From NCBI RefSeq assembly GCF_020623625.1, contig NC_060200.1, positions 1,976,501-2,040,500 of the forward strand: a stretch of DNA of 64,000 nucleotides, read 5' to 3'. Each line of letters begins with the position of its first letter. Within the stretch, counting starts at the first letter, position 1. This document shows, piece by piece, positions 9,948-19,209 of this stretch. The notes beneath the pieces are model-generated. The model saw nothing but the letters and a program-made list of their open reading frames with translations, made no database searches and had not been told where the DNA came from. A program made the position numbers and the translations under genes. Source of the DNA: Saccharomycodes ludwigii (lineage: Eukaryota; Ascomycota; Saccharomycetes; Saccharomycodales; Saccharomycodaceae).

Positions 9948-9948
<1 letters not shown>
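8329..9948 (-). CDS. Divergent Hgt1-like major facilitator (sugar-transporter family)
   Basis: The 539-residue protein has twelve predicted membrane segments and resembles K. lactis Hgt1-type high-affinity hexose transporters. Compare 'LMYYMVYICEMIGL' with Hgt1 'MMYYIVYIFNMAGY', and 'ATSLQYIFNVIFTI' with 'ASSIQYVLNVVMTI'. 'PETKG' is kept after the last helix. Several family signatures are altered. The first-loop D-x-x-GRR/K motif reads 'EKLGFPN', PESPRWL reads 'PESPSWL', the helix-7 QQ-x-x-G-x-N reads 'VQFCGIG', and the second GRR loop reads 'KLKRKD'. The protein should sit in the plasma membrane, but its substrate cannot be inferred. The tail is about 75 residues, too short for an Snf3/Rgt2 sensor. 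It sits at a break in gene order between YIP5 and SPC3. Confidence 0.8.
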
Positions 9949-9990
<42 letters not shown>

Positions 9991-10529
9991 TACCTGATGT
10001 TATGAAGGCCGTTGTAGTTTCTGTTCCTGTATGATTAGCTTTTAATATATATATGTCAGAGTGCGCAGTTTTATTTTTTCCATGGATTTTAATAACATTT
10101 GTAACATATTCTCTTTTTCCTTGCATTTTTTAAAAAAAATAAAAAAAATAAAAAAAATAAAAAAAATAGTTGATATATATATATTTGTATTTAGGTTTAG
10201 TTAATGACACAAAGCTCTTTTCCATTTATAGATTTATCTTCTTAATTATTAGTACACTTTTTGTAAACATAAAATATTTCGCTGACATTAAAAGTCATTT
10301 TTATGTTCCGGGTAACACCATTCGCAAATATCAAATATTTTTTTTATAGGCCAATTTTTTTTCAGTTGCAAATTGAAAGGAAGAGGAGCTCTGAGGGAAA
10401 AGAAAGAAAGAAAAAAAAAAAAAAAAATATATATATTAAACAGTTACAACAATACCAACTGGATTCACAATATTTGTGTAACTTAAACTTACCAGTGCTT
10501 TATTAAACAAACAATTGAGAGAAACTAAA
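9949..10529. other. Divergent promoter region: transporter / SPC3
   Basis: About 580 bases between divergent starts. An ATT microsatellite (9951-9990) abuts the transporter start. A (TAAAAAA)n-like tract runs at 10130-10167 and an A-tract at 10409-10427 precedes SPC3. No RNA gene seen. Confidence 0.5.
9951..9990. repeat. (ATT)n microsatellite, about 13 copies
   Basis: An uninterrupted TAT/ATT trinucleotide tract of 40 bases. It becomes (AAT)n in the transporter leader and ends two bases before the ATG. Confidence 0.9.
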
Positions 10530-11114
10530 ATGTTTTCATTGAATCAAAGATTTCAAACAGTAATCAATGCAGCTATCACATATGCAATATTTATTATATT
10601 TCTAATCATAACATTGTTCCACTTCCAACTCTATGTCGAAAACAATATTACTGAAACAGTTAAAGTTAATAATTTAAATATCATTAAGCCTATTTTAAAC
10701 CTAAGGACAAGTAGAATGTTTGGTGGAAGTGGAAAGTTTCCAAAGGAAAATTTAAGAATCAAATTCGATTTAAATACTGATTTGTCTCCATTATTTACCT
10801 GGAACACTAAACAAGTATTTGTGTATTTGACTGGTGCTTACAACAGTACTAGCACTTCTTCCTCTGAGGTTACATTTTGGGACAAGATTATTACTGATAA
10901 GAAAAATGCAGATTTGGATTTGCATGCTGTTATGGGCAAATACTCAGTTTGGGATAAACAGAATGGATTTAGTAATAAAGATTTACAATTGAAATTACAC
11001 TGGAATATTCAACCATTCGTGGGTAATTTAATATTTGGTGAAGCTGTCATGAGTAACAGTGGTGACATTTTGCATATACCAGCAAAGGAGCAAATAACTA
11101 ATGGAACAGCTTAA
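10530..11114 (+). CDS. SPC3: Signal peptidase complex subunit Spc3-like
   Basis: The 194-residue protein has one N-terminal membrane segment (about residues 12-36, 'YAIFIIFLIITLFHFQLYVE') and a lumenal domain. That is the topology of Spc3/SPC22-23, the essential non-catalytic subunit that supports Sec11 in cleaving signal peptides in the ER. Blocks such as 'FDLNTDLSPLFTWNTKQVFVYL' (split here only for reading) and 'GNLIFGEA' are characteristic. The ATG at 10530 starts 'MFSLNQRFQTVINAA', as in the yeast family. It is followed convergently by PET309, as in YLR066W-YLR067C. Confidence 0.93.
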   Translation: MFSLNQRFQTVINAAITYAIFIIFLIITLFHFQLYVENNITETVKVNNLNIIKPILNLRTSRMFGGSGKFPKENLRIKFDLNTDLSPLFTWNTKQVFVYLTGAYNSTSTSSSEVTFWDKIITDKKNADLDLHAVMGKYSVWDKQNGFSNKDLQLKLHWNIQPFVGNLIFGEAVMSNSGDILHIPAKEQITNGTA

Positions 11115-11305
11115 AATTAATAGGAAAAAAAAATTCTTTACAACTATTAAAGCCCACTTTCCTTTTATCATTGTTATTATTATTAAGATCGATTTTATTT
11201 ACAAAAATTAATATCCGTATTTATATATGTGTACAATAAATATACACATTGTAAAGACTACTAGTGTATAATTGAAAACACTGTTTAAATATAAACAAAA
11301 TAAGA

Positions 11306-11326
11306 TGTGTGTGTGTGTGTGTGTGT
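11306..11326. repeat. (GT)n dinucleotide repeat
   Basis: About ten GT units followed by a T-run in the convergent SPC3-PET309 spacer. Confidence 0.85.
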
Positions 11327-11362
11327 TTTTTTTAGTAATATCCATACCCTCCATTTTCCTCC

Positions 11363-14300
11363 CTACCATTTCACTTTAGGGGTTCTTTTACTAGTTCTTA
11401 ACTCCTGTAGGAACTCCTTGTGTCTAGCTTCAACTGCATACCAATATGCAACGTTATTTTTTGGTTTCATCAAATATCCAATTATAAACCTAGGATATTT
11501 CTTGGTCCAGCTCTCTAATATATTCTCCAGTTCTGTCAAGTTGTTCAATGAGGATAGATATTTATCTAATTTTTCTTTAACTTCTTCATAAACATTGGAT
11601 TCAAGGTAATATGTTGGTCTTCCATAACTAGGGTCAGCTCTTAGTGCAATTAAGTCTTTTGGTAGTTGGTTACTGCTTGTGCTGAAATCCGTATAATGTT
11701 TCTTCATCAATCTAAGCATGTGAATTCTATTAAAACCTTTGATTAACAAGTTATTAATAAGATTTAATGCATAATCTCTGGTGCCCGTATAATCTATCAT
11801 TAGTCTTATGGCTGAATTGTAACTCTTGTTATCTATAACTAAACTATTTTCTCTTAATTTTTTAATCCAACTTGGAATTTCGCCTATCCTATGCCCCATA
11901 TGTAGCTCTTCCAACTTAAAATTAAAAACACCAATTAATAACCCGTCTAAGTTCAAATTACGCATAATTTTAGAGGTTGGCCCGTTTCTTATGTTTGTGA
12001 TTCTATTCATTATATCATCAAAGGTTAACGCAAGCTCCTCCCACTGCTGTGTTTCATAATATACGTAAGCTTTAGTTTTCAAAATACGAAACTTTGTTAA
12101 AATTGCATTTGGGTTAGATTTATAAAAAATACGGATATAGTCGTACAAAATCTTCCATGCAGAGACGGGGTCATAGGTAACTAGTTGTTTGATAGGATAA
12201 ATAATCACACCAGGGTGTAACACAGGATGCACAATATCTAAGGTGCGGTTTGCTGAGCTTTCCATAATGTCGTTTAATAGCCGCAAGACTTTTTTAATGT
12301 TGGAAGAGCTACCTGTTTTGGAAATATTTGTTATAAAGGCATGCTTCACCACATAATGTAAAATTTTAGAATTTACCGGAATTTTATTATTTAACAACTT
12401 TTCGTAATATGAGAAAATCATTGCAGAATTGTTGTGACAATCATAATATCTCATGATAATTTCAAAATGAGCTGGCAAAACAAGTCCGGGCGAATGTTCC
12501 AACATGTGATTTAACAATTTCCCACTAGCTTCAACATCTTTCTTCAAACTGATCAAATAATTTAACATGACACGGTAAAATTCTGAATTAGTTCTAATTC
12601 CGGCTTCTGATATTTCTAAAAAAAGAGAATCACAATTTTCTTCTAATAAAGTTTTAGCATAGATCAATGAATTATACATATAAATTTTCAACACATCATC
12701 TGATTGAATATAATCTTCCTTGATATAGTTGTTAAAAATTTTAACAGCTTGGGTGGGTTGTTTAGAGTCGGAATAAACATCCATAAGACTAGCAATCAAG
12801 GCCGGTGTCGGCGTAATATTATATTCATCTCTCATAAGATGGAATAATTCCTCTGCAATAGGTATATTTGTTAAATAAGCACAAATTCTAAATATTTTTT
12901 CAAAATGCCTTGAAGATATTAATTCTCTCTGTTCCAAATTCATTTTCTTCAACACCATTAAAGCCCCATCCAAATCGTTTTGTGTGCGGTAAATATCCAA
13001 CAAAATCAAATATGTGTAAGTTTGTGGCCTAACGTCATATTTTTTAAACAACTCAAAGTGATGTAAAGCACCTTGATAATCTCCGTTTTTGTAATATGCA
13101 TACAGTAAACTTTGTAGAACAGCATAATTGGGGATTAATTTCCTATTCAATAACTGTTTGTATAGGCTATCAACGATTTCCAATTCGCCATAATCGGCTA
13201 GTGCGTACATGATAATACCATAATGCAAAACGTTAGGTAGTTCACCAATTCCAAAAAGTTTATTAAACTGTTTTTGTAAAGCATCCCAACTTTTTAATTT
13301 AGAATACGCAATCAATAAGTAATCAAACTGTTTTTCTCCAAAGTTATGCAAATGTGGAAATTCTTCGTATAGTTTTTGTACCTGTCCATAATTTCCTTTA
13401 TGGACCAAAATCCTTAATGCACCTGTTAAATCATTGATCTCCACCAAATCTCTATGATGGTCGTATTTATATTTCCATATATCCCAACCTTTGTCAAACA
13501 TTCTCCTGCGTAAAACTAACATCTGCAATGTAGAAGCATATTGCGAAATCACAACCGGTATTTTTGAGCTAGTATATTTAACATTGACAAGATGATGAAC
13601 ATTAACAGCAAAGCTGGTTTCCAAATTTGTCAACAATTCATAATAATCAAATTCCACTGTTGAATTCATACTTTCTCTATAGCTCTTTTCATTTTTTTGC
13701 ATTACTATCATCAATGGTTCTAATATATCTCTGTTTCTTAAATAATCTTTAGGTGACGAAAAATCACAATGGCCTTGCATGAACGAGTATGAATGCATAA
13801 ATATTATTGAAGCTGTTTTGAAACCATAGCTTTCGTAAGTCACAGACAATAGAGATGATAGCACTTTGATAATCATGGATCTCTTACTACTTGTACTGTT
13901 ATTGATGGCTATATCACTGTTTTGAACAGAACCATTGGATTGGTGTTGAGATGATAACTCTCCTTCTACAATATTAAATTGTTGAAACATAAAATTTAGG
14001 TATTTAAATAACAGTCTTGTAAACCCTTCAACTTTTAGTATAGAATGGAAAATCATATTAAACTCATGTACACGAATGTCTTTGGGGAATTTAAAAGTAT
14101 CATTTTTAATACTAATATTATAAAATAACAGAAGGTAATTAAAGCATTTATTTTTGAATAAAAGCTTTGCAAGATCAGACCTAACCCTCGACGACATAAT
14201 ATCATTGGTACTATTATTATCAATAGTTGTATCTGTGCTGTTATATATCTGCTCATTAGTATCAGTATTTATTGCTATATTTGCACTTGGATTCAATATT

Positions 14301-14623
14301 TTAGTTTTGGACAATGGTTTTATATTCTTAGCAAAACTTACAAGCCTTAGTAATTCTCTTTTTTTTTCATACTCATCAGTTGGTAGTGCGTCTTTATTAT
14401 AAACAATTTCTTTAATTTTGAGTAAATATAGGTTATTTTGATCCCGCTGTGGTTGTAATAGAGCTGATGGTTGGGTATCAACATGTAAGCATCGTATTTC
14501 AATCTTATTATTAATAGTTTTTTTTTGTTTGGCTGCCGATATTATCAGTGGACCGATATTTTGCTTTATAATTAATTTTTTGTTTCCTTTTAAGACAGAC
14601 TTAAATGATAACATTAGTTGCAT
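11363..14623 (-). CDS. PET309: Pet309-like mitochondrial PPR protein (COX1 translational activator)
   Basis: The 1086-residue protein starts with a Lys/Leu/Ser-rich region that could be a mitochondrial presequence. The middle third has pentatricopeptide-like helical repeats, for example 'TYTYLILLDIYRTQNDLDGALMVL' (residues roughly 545-570; quoted in part) and 'PTPALIASLMDVYSDSKQ'. Pet309 is a mitochondrial PPR protein needed for stability and translation of COX1 mRNA; S. cerevisiae Pet309 is 965 residues. The protein evolves fast, so the name rests strongly on position. SPC3-PET309-FYV7-MEF1 here equals YLR066W-YLR067C-YLR068W-YLR069C with the same strands. Confidence is high for a PPR protein and good for PET309. 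Confidence 0.85.
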   Translation of the reverse strand: MQLMLSFKSVLKGNKKLIIKQNIGPLIISAAKQKKTINNKIEIRCLHVDTQPSALLQPQRDQNNLYLLKIKEIVYNKDALPTDEYEKKRELLRLVSFAKNIKPLSKTKILNPSANIAINTDTNEQIYNSTDTTIDNNSTNDIMSSRVRSDLAKLLFKNKCFNYLLLFYNISIKNDTFKFPKDIRVHEFNMIFHSILKVEGFTRLLFKYLNFMFQQFNIVEGELSSQHQSNGSVQNSDIAINNSTSSKRSMIIKVLSSLLSVTYESYGFKTASIIFMHSYSFMQGHCDFSSPKDYLRNRDILEPLMIVMQKNEKSYRESMNSTVEFDYYELLTNLETSFAVNVHHLVNVKYTSSKIPVVISQYASTLQMLVLRRRMFDKGWDIWKYKYDHHRDLVEINDLTGALRILVHKGNYGQVQKLYEEFPHLHNFGEKQFDYLLIAYSKLKSWDALQKQFNKLFGIGELPNVLHYGIIMYALADYGELEIVDSLYKQLLNRKLIPNYAVLQSLLYAYYKNGDYQGALHHFELFKKYDVRPQTYTYLILLDIYRTQNDLDGALMVLKKMNLEQRELISSRHFEKIFRICAYLTNIPIAEELFHLMRDEYNITPTPALIASLMDVYSDSKQPTQAVKIFNNYIKEDYIQSDDVLKIYMYNSLIYAKTLLEENCDSLFLEISEAGIRTNSEFYRVMLNYLISLKKDVEASGKLLNHMLEHSPGLVLPAHFEIIMRYYDCHNNSAMIFSYYEKLLNNKIPVNSKILHYVVKHAFITNISKTGSSSNIKKVLRLLNDIMESSANRTLDIVHPVLHPGVIIYPIKQLVTYDPVSAWKILYDYIRIFYKSNPNAILTKFRILKTKAYVYYETQQWEELALTFDDIMNRITNIRNGPTSKIMRNLNLDGLLIGVFNFKLEELHMGHRIGEIPSWIKKLRENSLVIDNKSYNSAIRLMIDYTGTRDYALNLINNLLIKGFNRIHMLRLMKKHYTDFSTSSNQLPKDLIALRADPSYGRPTYYLESNVYEEVKEKLDKYLSSLNNLTELENILESWTKKYPRFIIGYLMKPKNNVAYWYAVEARHKEFLQELRTSKRTPKVKW

Positions 14624-15457
14624 TATAAATTGATTTTTTTAATTATATTTACAGGTTAATATGAGTATGTAGTTGGTTTTATTTGTTTTCTCTCTCTCCC
14701 TCTTTTTTTTTTTTTACCTTTATTTTACACAGGTATCAAAAATGAATTAATTAAACACTCGAGGTAAATATATATATATACTGGTGGAATTTAAAAAACA
14801 GTTATTGGAATTATTATTATTATTATTAAAAGAAAAAAAAAAGAAAAAGAAAAAAAGAAATGATGATGAATGTATCAAAAAAATGCAATAATGGGAAAGG
14901 GGGGGAGGGTTATGTGTATATTCTTATAGTTTAAATATAGGAAAGTTGGAATTGCCTACTGCTAGTATATTCAATTAAGTATGGCCCCTCTGTTCTTGTT
15001 CTTTATGAGTAATTGATTTTTAAAAAAAAGTAAAGAAAAACAAACAAGAAAAAGAAAAAGAAAAACAATTAATTGCAACTACAATAAAAAAAAAAACAAA
15101 AATAGGTTTAAAAATTGCAAAAACTAAAAAGAAAAAAGAAAAAAAAAAAATTTTTTTGGTGGAGTTTTCCAAATTGAAAAAAAAAATATTCTATAAAATA
15201 ATATCCGTATAATCCGCATATCCTTATTGTTTGACATCGGACAGTACGTACCAATTGTAGATTTATTTGTAATCTTTTTAACTCTTTTCTTTTTCTTTTC
15301 TGTTTTTTTTTTTTTTTTGTTTCTTTTGGATATCTCGTTGCTTCAAATTAAAGTCATCTTTAAAAATATATACAACAATAACCTTTAAACACTCTCTGTG
15401 TTAGAGAAAATCACTTACATAATAAAAACACCCGTATTTAACATATTACCAATAATA
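14624..15457. other. Divergent promoter region PET309 / FYV7
   Basis: About 830 bases, rich in A/T homopolymers, with a short ATT repeat (14810-14829) and a G-run at 14899-14907. No RNA gene or ORF with support. Confidence 0.5.
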
Positions 15458-15937
15458 ATGCCACCAAAGAAATCCTTAAATGCCAAGAAATTCACAAGAG
15501 AATACAAGTTAAAGGAAATTCAAAGAAACTTAACGAGAAAATCCAGATTAAAGAAACAATATCTAAAAGCGTTGAAAGAAGAAGGTTATGCTATACCGCA
15601 GAATACTGAATCAGATGAACACTTAGATGGTAAAAATACTGCCACAGCTAAGTTAACAGGTAGAGATCGTAAAGTCATAAAAAGGCAGAATTCAGAATTA
15701 AAATATGAAGAGAAAAAGAAGTTAAAACAGGAAAGATTATATAAAAAAAGACAAGATCGGGAATTCAAAAGAGAAAAAGAATTAAATAGAATAAAAGAAA
15801 TCAAGTCTAAGCACCAAACAAAGATTGATAGAAGAGAAAAATTGGCCCAAAGGACAAAAACAGGACAACCTTTGATGGGTCCCAGAATAGAAGATTTATT
15901 AAATAAAATTAAAAACGACGATACATATACTAATTAG
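15458..15937 (+). CDS. FYV7: Fyv7-like rRNA-processing protein
   Basis: The 159-residue, very basic, mostly helical protein aligns with S. cerevisiae Fyv7 (151 residues). Near-identical stretches are 'KKFTREYKLKEIQRNLTRKS', 'LKALKEEGYAIPQ', and the C-terminal 'RTKTGQPLMGPRIEDLLNKI' followed by 'KNDDTYTN'. Fyv7 is a nucleolar small-subunit processome-associated factor needed for 18S rRNA processing. The ATG at 15458 begins 'MPPKKSLNAKKFTREYK', which matches the family start; no in-frame ATG lies closer upstream. The order matches YLR068W. Confidence 0.95.
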   Translation: MPPKKSLNAKKFTREYKLKEIQRNLTRKSRLKKQYLKALKEEGYAIPQNTESDEHLDGKNTATAKLTGRDRKVIKRQNSELKYEEKKKLKQERLYKKRQDREFKREKELNRIKEIKSKHQTKIDRREKLAQRTKTGQPLMGPRIEDLLNKIKNDDTYTN

Positions 15938-16178
15938 TCATTATGTTTAGAGTTCTACACTTTTTAACCCTTTGTTCTCCTCCCACCGTCTTTTTCTTTT
16001 TTGTTTGTTAATATTATTATTATGATATATATATATATATATATACATGTATATTATTATTTAAATTGTTTATTTACAGGATCCATCATTTTTAATACTT
16101 CGAAACACTTTGTATTAAAAAAAAAAAAAGAAAAAAAAAAAAAAAGCAAAAAGCAAAAAGTAAAAAGTAAAAATTAAA
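15938..16178. other. Convergent 3' region FYV7 / MEF1
   Basis: A 240-base spacer with (TA)n at 16023-16044 and a long A-rich tract (16116-16170) next to the MEF1 stop. Nothing else seen. Confidence 0.5.
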
Positions 16179-18485
16179 TCACTTTTTTTGTTCTTGTTTC
16201 TTTTGGAATTCGCTAATCAATTGCTTTTGAATTTGAGGCAAGGTTGGTGCATACTTTTTAAATTCTAAAGAAAATTCACCTTTACCTTGAGTTGAAGCCC
16301 TTAAACTGGTGGCAAATCCAAACAAGCCATTCAATGGACATTCAGCAGTAATAGTAAACTCGTCCTGACCATTTTCAGTATCAATGATAACAGCAGTCAA
16401 TTTGTTCAATAAACCAATAACATTACCTTGAAATTCATTTGGAGAAGTAACAGAAACATTCATAATTGGTTCCAAGACAACAGGTTGAGCTTGTAAAAAC
16501 GAATTTTTGAAAGCAGTCATTGTGGCTGTCTTAAACGACAATTCATTAGAGTCAACAGCATGAATAGCACCATCGTTAATTAACATATTGACACCTAAGA
16601 CTTTATGGCCAACCAACGGTCCTTTCTCGCAAATCTCTTCGAAACCTTTTTGACAAGCAACCAAATATTTATCTGGAATACGGCCACCAACAACTTGAGA
16701 TCTGAAAATATTTTCAGTTCCATTATCAGAAGTTGGGCTAATATTACCCATAACTCTAGCATATTGGCCAGCACCACCTGATTGTTTCTTATGTGTGTAA
16801 TCAAATTCGGCTGGTACAGTAATGGTCTCTCTATAAGAAACTTGTGGTCTGCCTGTTTCGCATTCGACATTATATTCTCTCTTCATTCTTTCAACATAAA
16901 TTTCCAAATGCAATTCTCCCATACCAGAAATAATAGTCTCCTTAGATTCATTATCAAACCTAACCCTAAATGTAGGATCTTCCTTGGTAAAACGGTTTAA
17001 AGCTTTTGAAAAGTTGGTGGCCGAATCTTTGGATTTTGGTTTAATAGATAAAGATATAACAGCATCTGGAACAAACATCGAGGACATAGAATAATTTAAA
17101 ACACCATCTGTAAAAGTGTCCCCAGAAGAACAGTCTATACCAAATGTCGCACAAATTTCACCAGAGCCAACTTCATTGACATCTTCCATATCATTAGAGT
17201 GCATTCTCACTAATCTAGACACTTTAACTTTTTTACCAGTTTTCACATTGGTTATGTAGCCACCCTTCTTTAATTTACCTTGATAAACACGAATATAAGT
17301 TAATTGACCATATTTCCCCTCTTCTAGTTTAAACGCCAACCCAACGAATGGTTCTTTAACACTAGGAACTAAAGTAACTTTAGACTCCTTGTTGGCAATA
17401 TCTAGACCGGTATTTAAAACTTCACTTGGATCTGGCAAGTAATTAACAACAGAGTCTAAAACCGACTGGATACCAGTATTAGCCAAAGCAGACCCCATTA
17501 GTACCGGCGTAAATTTTCTAGCAATAGTAGCTCTACGAATAGCAGCATGAATTTGCTTTTCGGTAGGTTCTTTTTCCTCTAAATAAAGTTCAGCGATCTC
17601 ATCATCAACATCGGCCAAAGTTTCAATCAACAAAGCTCTCTTTTCTTCAACCAAGTCAACCAGATCTTCAGGAACTGGAGTTTTTCTCAAAATTTCACCA
17701 TTATCGCCTTCATTGTAAATAGCTTCTCTGGATATGATGTCAACAACCCCTTTCAATTCTGATTCAGCACCGATAGGTACTTGAATGGCAGCAGCAGGGA
17801 TTCTTAGTTTCTTATTGAGTTGTTCAATAGCTTTGAATGGATTGGCACCCATTCTATCCATTTTATTGATAAAAGTAATACGTGGAACATTATATCTTCT
17901 CATTTGACGATCAACAGTAACAGTTTGTGATTGAACACCACTAACAGCACAAACAACTAAAACCGCACCATCCAATACTCTCAAAGCACGTTCGACTTCA
18001 ATAGTGAAATCTATGTGGCCTGGAGTGTCAATTAAGTTATAATGGTAGCTTTTACCATCTTTATCCCAAGAACAATAAGTAGCTGCAGACTGAATTGTGA
18101 TACCTTTTTCTCTTTCTAAATCCATCGAATCCATTTTAGCACCAACATTATCCCTACCTCTAACTTCATGAATAGCTTTAATACGGCCAGTATAGTATAA
18201 AACACGTTCAGTAAATGTAGTTTTACCTGAGTCAATATGAGCAGAAATACCAATGTTACGTAATCTACTTAAAGATGCCGTATCAGTTGGAGATAATTTT
18301 GTGGTTATCTGGTCAATGATTTTTTTTTCTTCATCGTAGGAATCCCTTAAAGATTTACCCGTTTGGAAGAATCTAAGGTTGCTAGTAATATTAGCACCAC
18401 ATCTGGAAAAAAAAGGAAAAAAAGAGGTTGATAGTAATTTTCTACTAGCAACAGCAGTTCTTGATGTAGCCGAAGCAAACGACAT
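16179..18485 (-). CDS. MEF1: Mitochondrial elongation factor G1 (Mef1)
   Basis: The 768-residue translational GTPase has an N-terminal mitochondrial presequence rich in Ser, Arg and Phe (about 1-45). The GTPase motifs are G1 'AHIDSGKT' (82-89), G3 'DTPGHIDF' and G4 'NKMDR'. EF-G domains II-V follow, including '[18 protein letters not shown]'. Mef1 catalyses ribosome translocation in mitochondrial protein synthesis; S. cerevisiae Mef1 is 761 residues. It is not the recycling paralogue Mef2, judging by similarity and by position equal to YLR069C. Confidence 0.97.
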   Translation of the reverse strand: MSFASATSRTAVASRKLLSTSFFPFFSRCGANITSNLRFFQTGKSLRDSYDEEKKIIDQITTKLSPTDTASLSRLRNIGISAHIDSGKTTFTERVLYYTGRIKAIHEVRGRDNVGAKMDSMDLEREKGITIQSAATYCSWDKDGKSYHYNLIDTPGHIDFTIEVERALRVLDGAVLVVCAVSGVQSQTVTVDRQMRRYNVPRITFINKMDRMGANPFKAIEQLNKKLRIPAAAIQVPIGAESELKGVVDIISREAIYNEGDNGEILRKTPVPEDLVDLVEEKRALLIETLADVDDEIAELYLEEKEPTEKQIHAAIRRATIARKFTPVLMGSALANTGIQSVLDSVVNYLPDPSEVLNTGLDIANKESKVTLVPSVKEPFVGLAFKLEEGKYGQLTYIRVYQGKLKKGGYITNVKTGKKVKVSRLVRMHSNDMEDVNEVGSGEICATFGIDCSSGDTFTDGVLNYSMSSMFVPDAVISLSIKPKSKDSATNFSKALNRFTKEDPTFRVRFDNESKETIISGMGELHLEIYVERMKREYNVECETGRPQVSYRETITVPAEFDYTHKKQSGGAGQYARVMGNISPTSDNGTENIFRSQVVGGRIPDKYLVACQKGFEEICEKGPLVGHKVLGVNMLINDGAIHAVDSNELSFKTATMTAFKNSFLQAQPVVLEPIMNVSVTSPNEFQGNVIGLLNKLTAVIIDTENGQDEFTITAECPLNGLFGFATSLRASTQGKGEFSLEFKKYAPTLPQIQKQLISEFQKKQEQKK

Positions 18486-19010
18486 TTTCCCTTTATGTTT
18501 TTTTTTTTTTTTTTTTTTTTTATATTATTTGAGTTTTAATCTTTGGAGTAAAGTTTTCTGGGTTATTAAAAATACAGAAAATGTTCAAACATTTTTGAAA
18601 ATAAAATATCTATATAAATTTTTTTTTTTTGTTTTTTGTTTTTTCCTTTTCCATTTATCCAAGGCTGGGTAAAATAATTAAAAGAAAAAAAATATTTTTT
18701 TTTTTTTTTTTCTTCTCCAAAAAAAGAAAAAAAAAAAACCATTATTTTTTTTTAATTTGTGTCGTATTTGCTTATCATTCAATTCATCAACTTAGTAATT
18801 ATGACGTTGTTGTTGTAAGGCAATTCCAAATAGTATTAAAAAAACAATATTCATTACTCCATTTACCATTTTCATTGTTTGCGTATCTATCACACTAAAT
18901 GTCATCTATTTTTTAAATCAAATCCTTATACTCTTTAACGTATTGGAGACTAATCACATATACCAAATTTTAATGTATTCTTGTTAAAAAAAGAGATATC
19001 TTTACTACGC

Positions 19011-19020
19011 TATATAAAAA
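19011..19020 (+). promoter_or_regulatory. TATA box TATATAAAAA upstream of YAT1
   Basis: Consensus TATA element 190 bases before the YAT1 start. A second TATA-like element lies near 19128. Confidence 0.45.
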
Positions 19021-19180
19021 AGAACAAAGTATCACTTGCTAGACTTTTTAAAAATCCTTTTTTTTTTCCCTAATTTTTTGTATATTTCTTATTTTTTTGT
19101 CACACATCTCTCCAGACTTTGTCATTTTATATATAAACAGTAAATTCAATTATAGTATTAATAATACTTGCGTCACCTCC

Positions 19181-19205
19181 CATTCACATTCACATTCACA
19201 TTCAC
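19181..19205. repeat. (CATTCA)n hexamer repeat in the YAT1 leader
   Basis: Four tandem hexamers, ending five bases before the ATG at 19210. Read in frame from the non-ATG region they give a Phe-Thr repeat, which is not coding. Confidence 0.8.
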
Positions 19206-19209
19206 AAAA

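Larger units (their letters stand above)
18486..19209. other. Divergent promoter region MEF1 / YAT1
   Basis: About 720 bases. The MEF1-proximal part is dominated by T-runs. The YAT1-proximal part holds a TATA box at 19011-19020 and a CATTCA hexamer repeat just before the YAT1 ATG. S. cerevisiae XYL2 (YLR070C) is expected near here by gene order, but no trace is visible. Confidence 0.5.

Noticed and set aside
10515-10529. Upstream in-frame extension of SPC3 from TTG, and similar non-ATG extensions of FYV7, YAT1 and RPL10
   Set aside because: Family alignment and length favour the ATGs at 10530, 15458, 19210 and 39970. Non-ATG starts are rare in yeast.
15427-15438. ACACCCGTATTT near the FYV7 start as a Rap1 site
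   Set aside because: It is only 20 bases before the ATG, inside the likely leader, and matches the consensus only in part.
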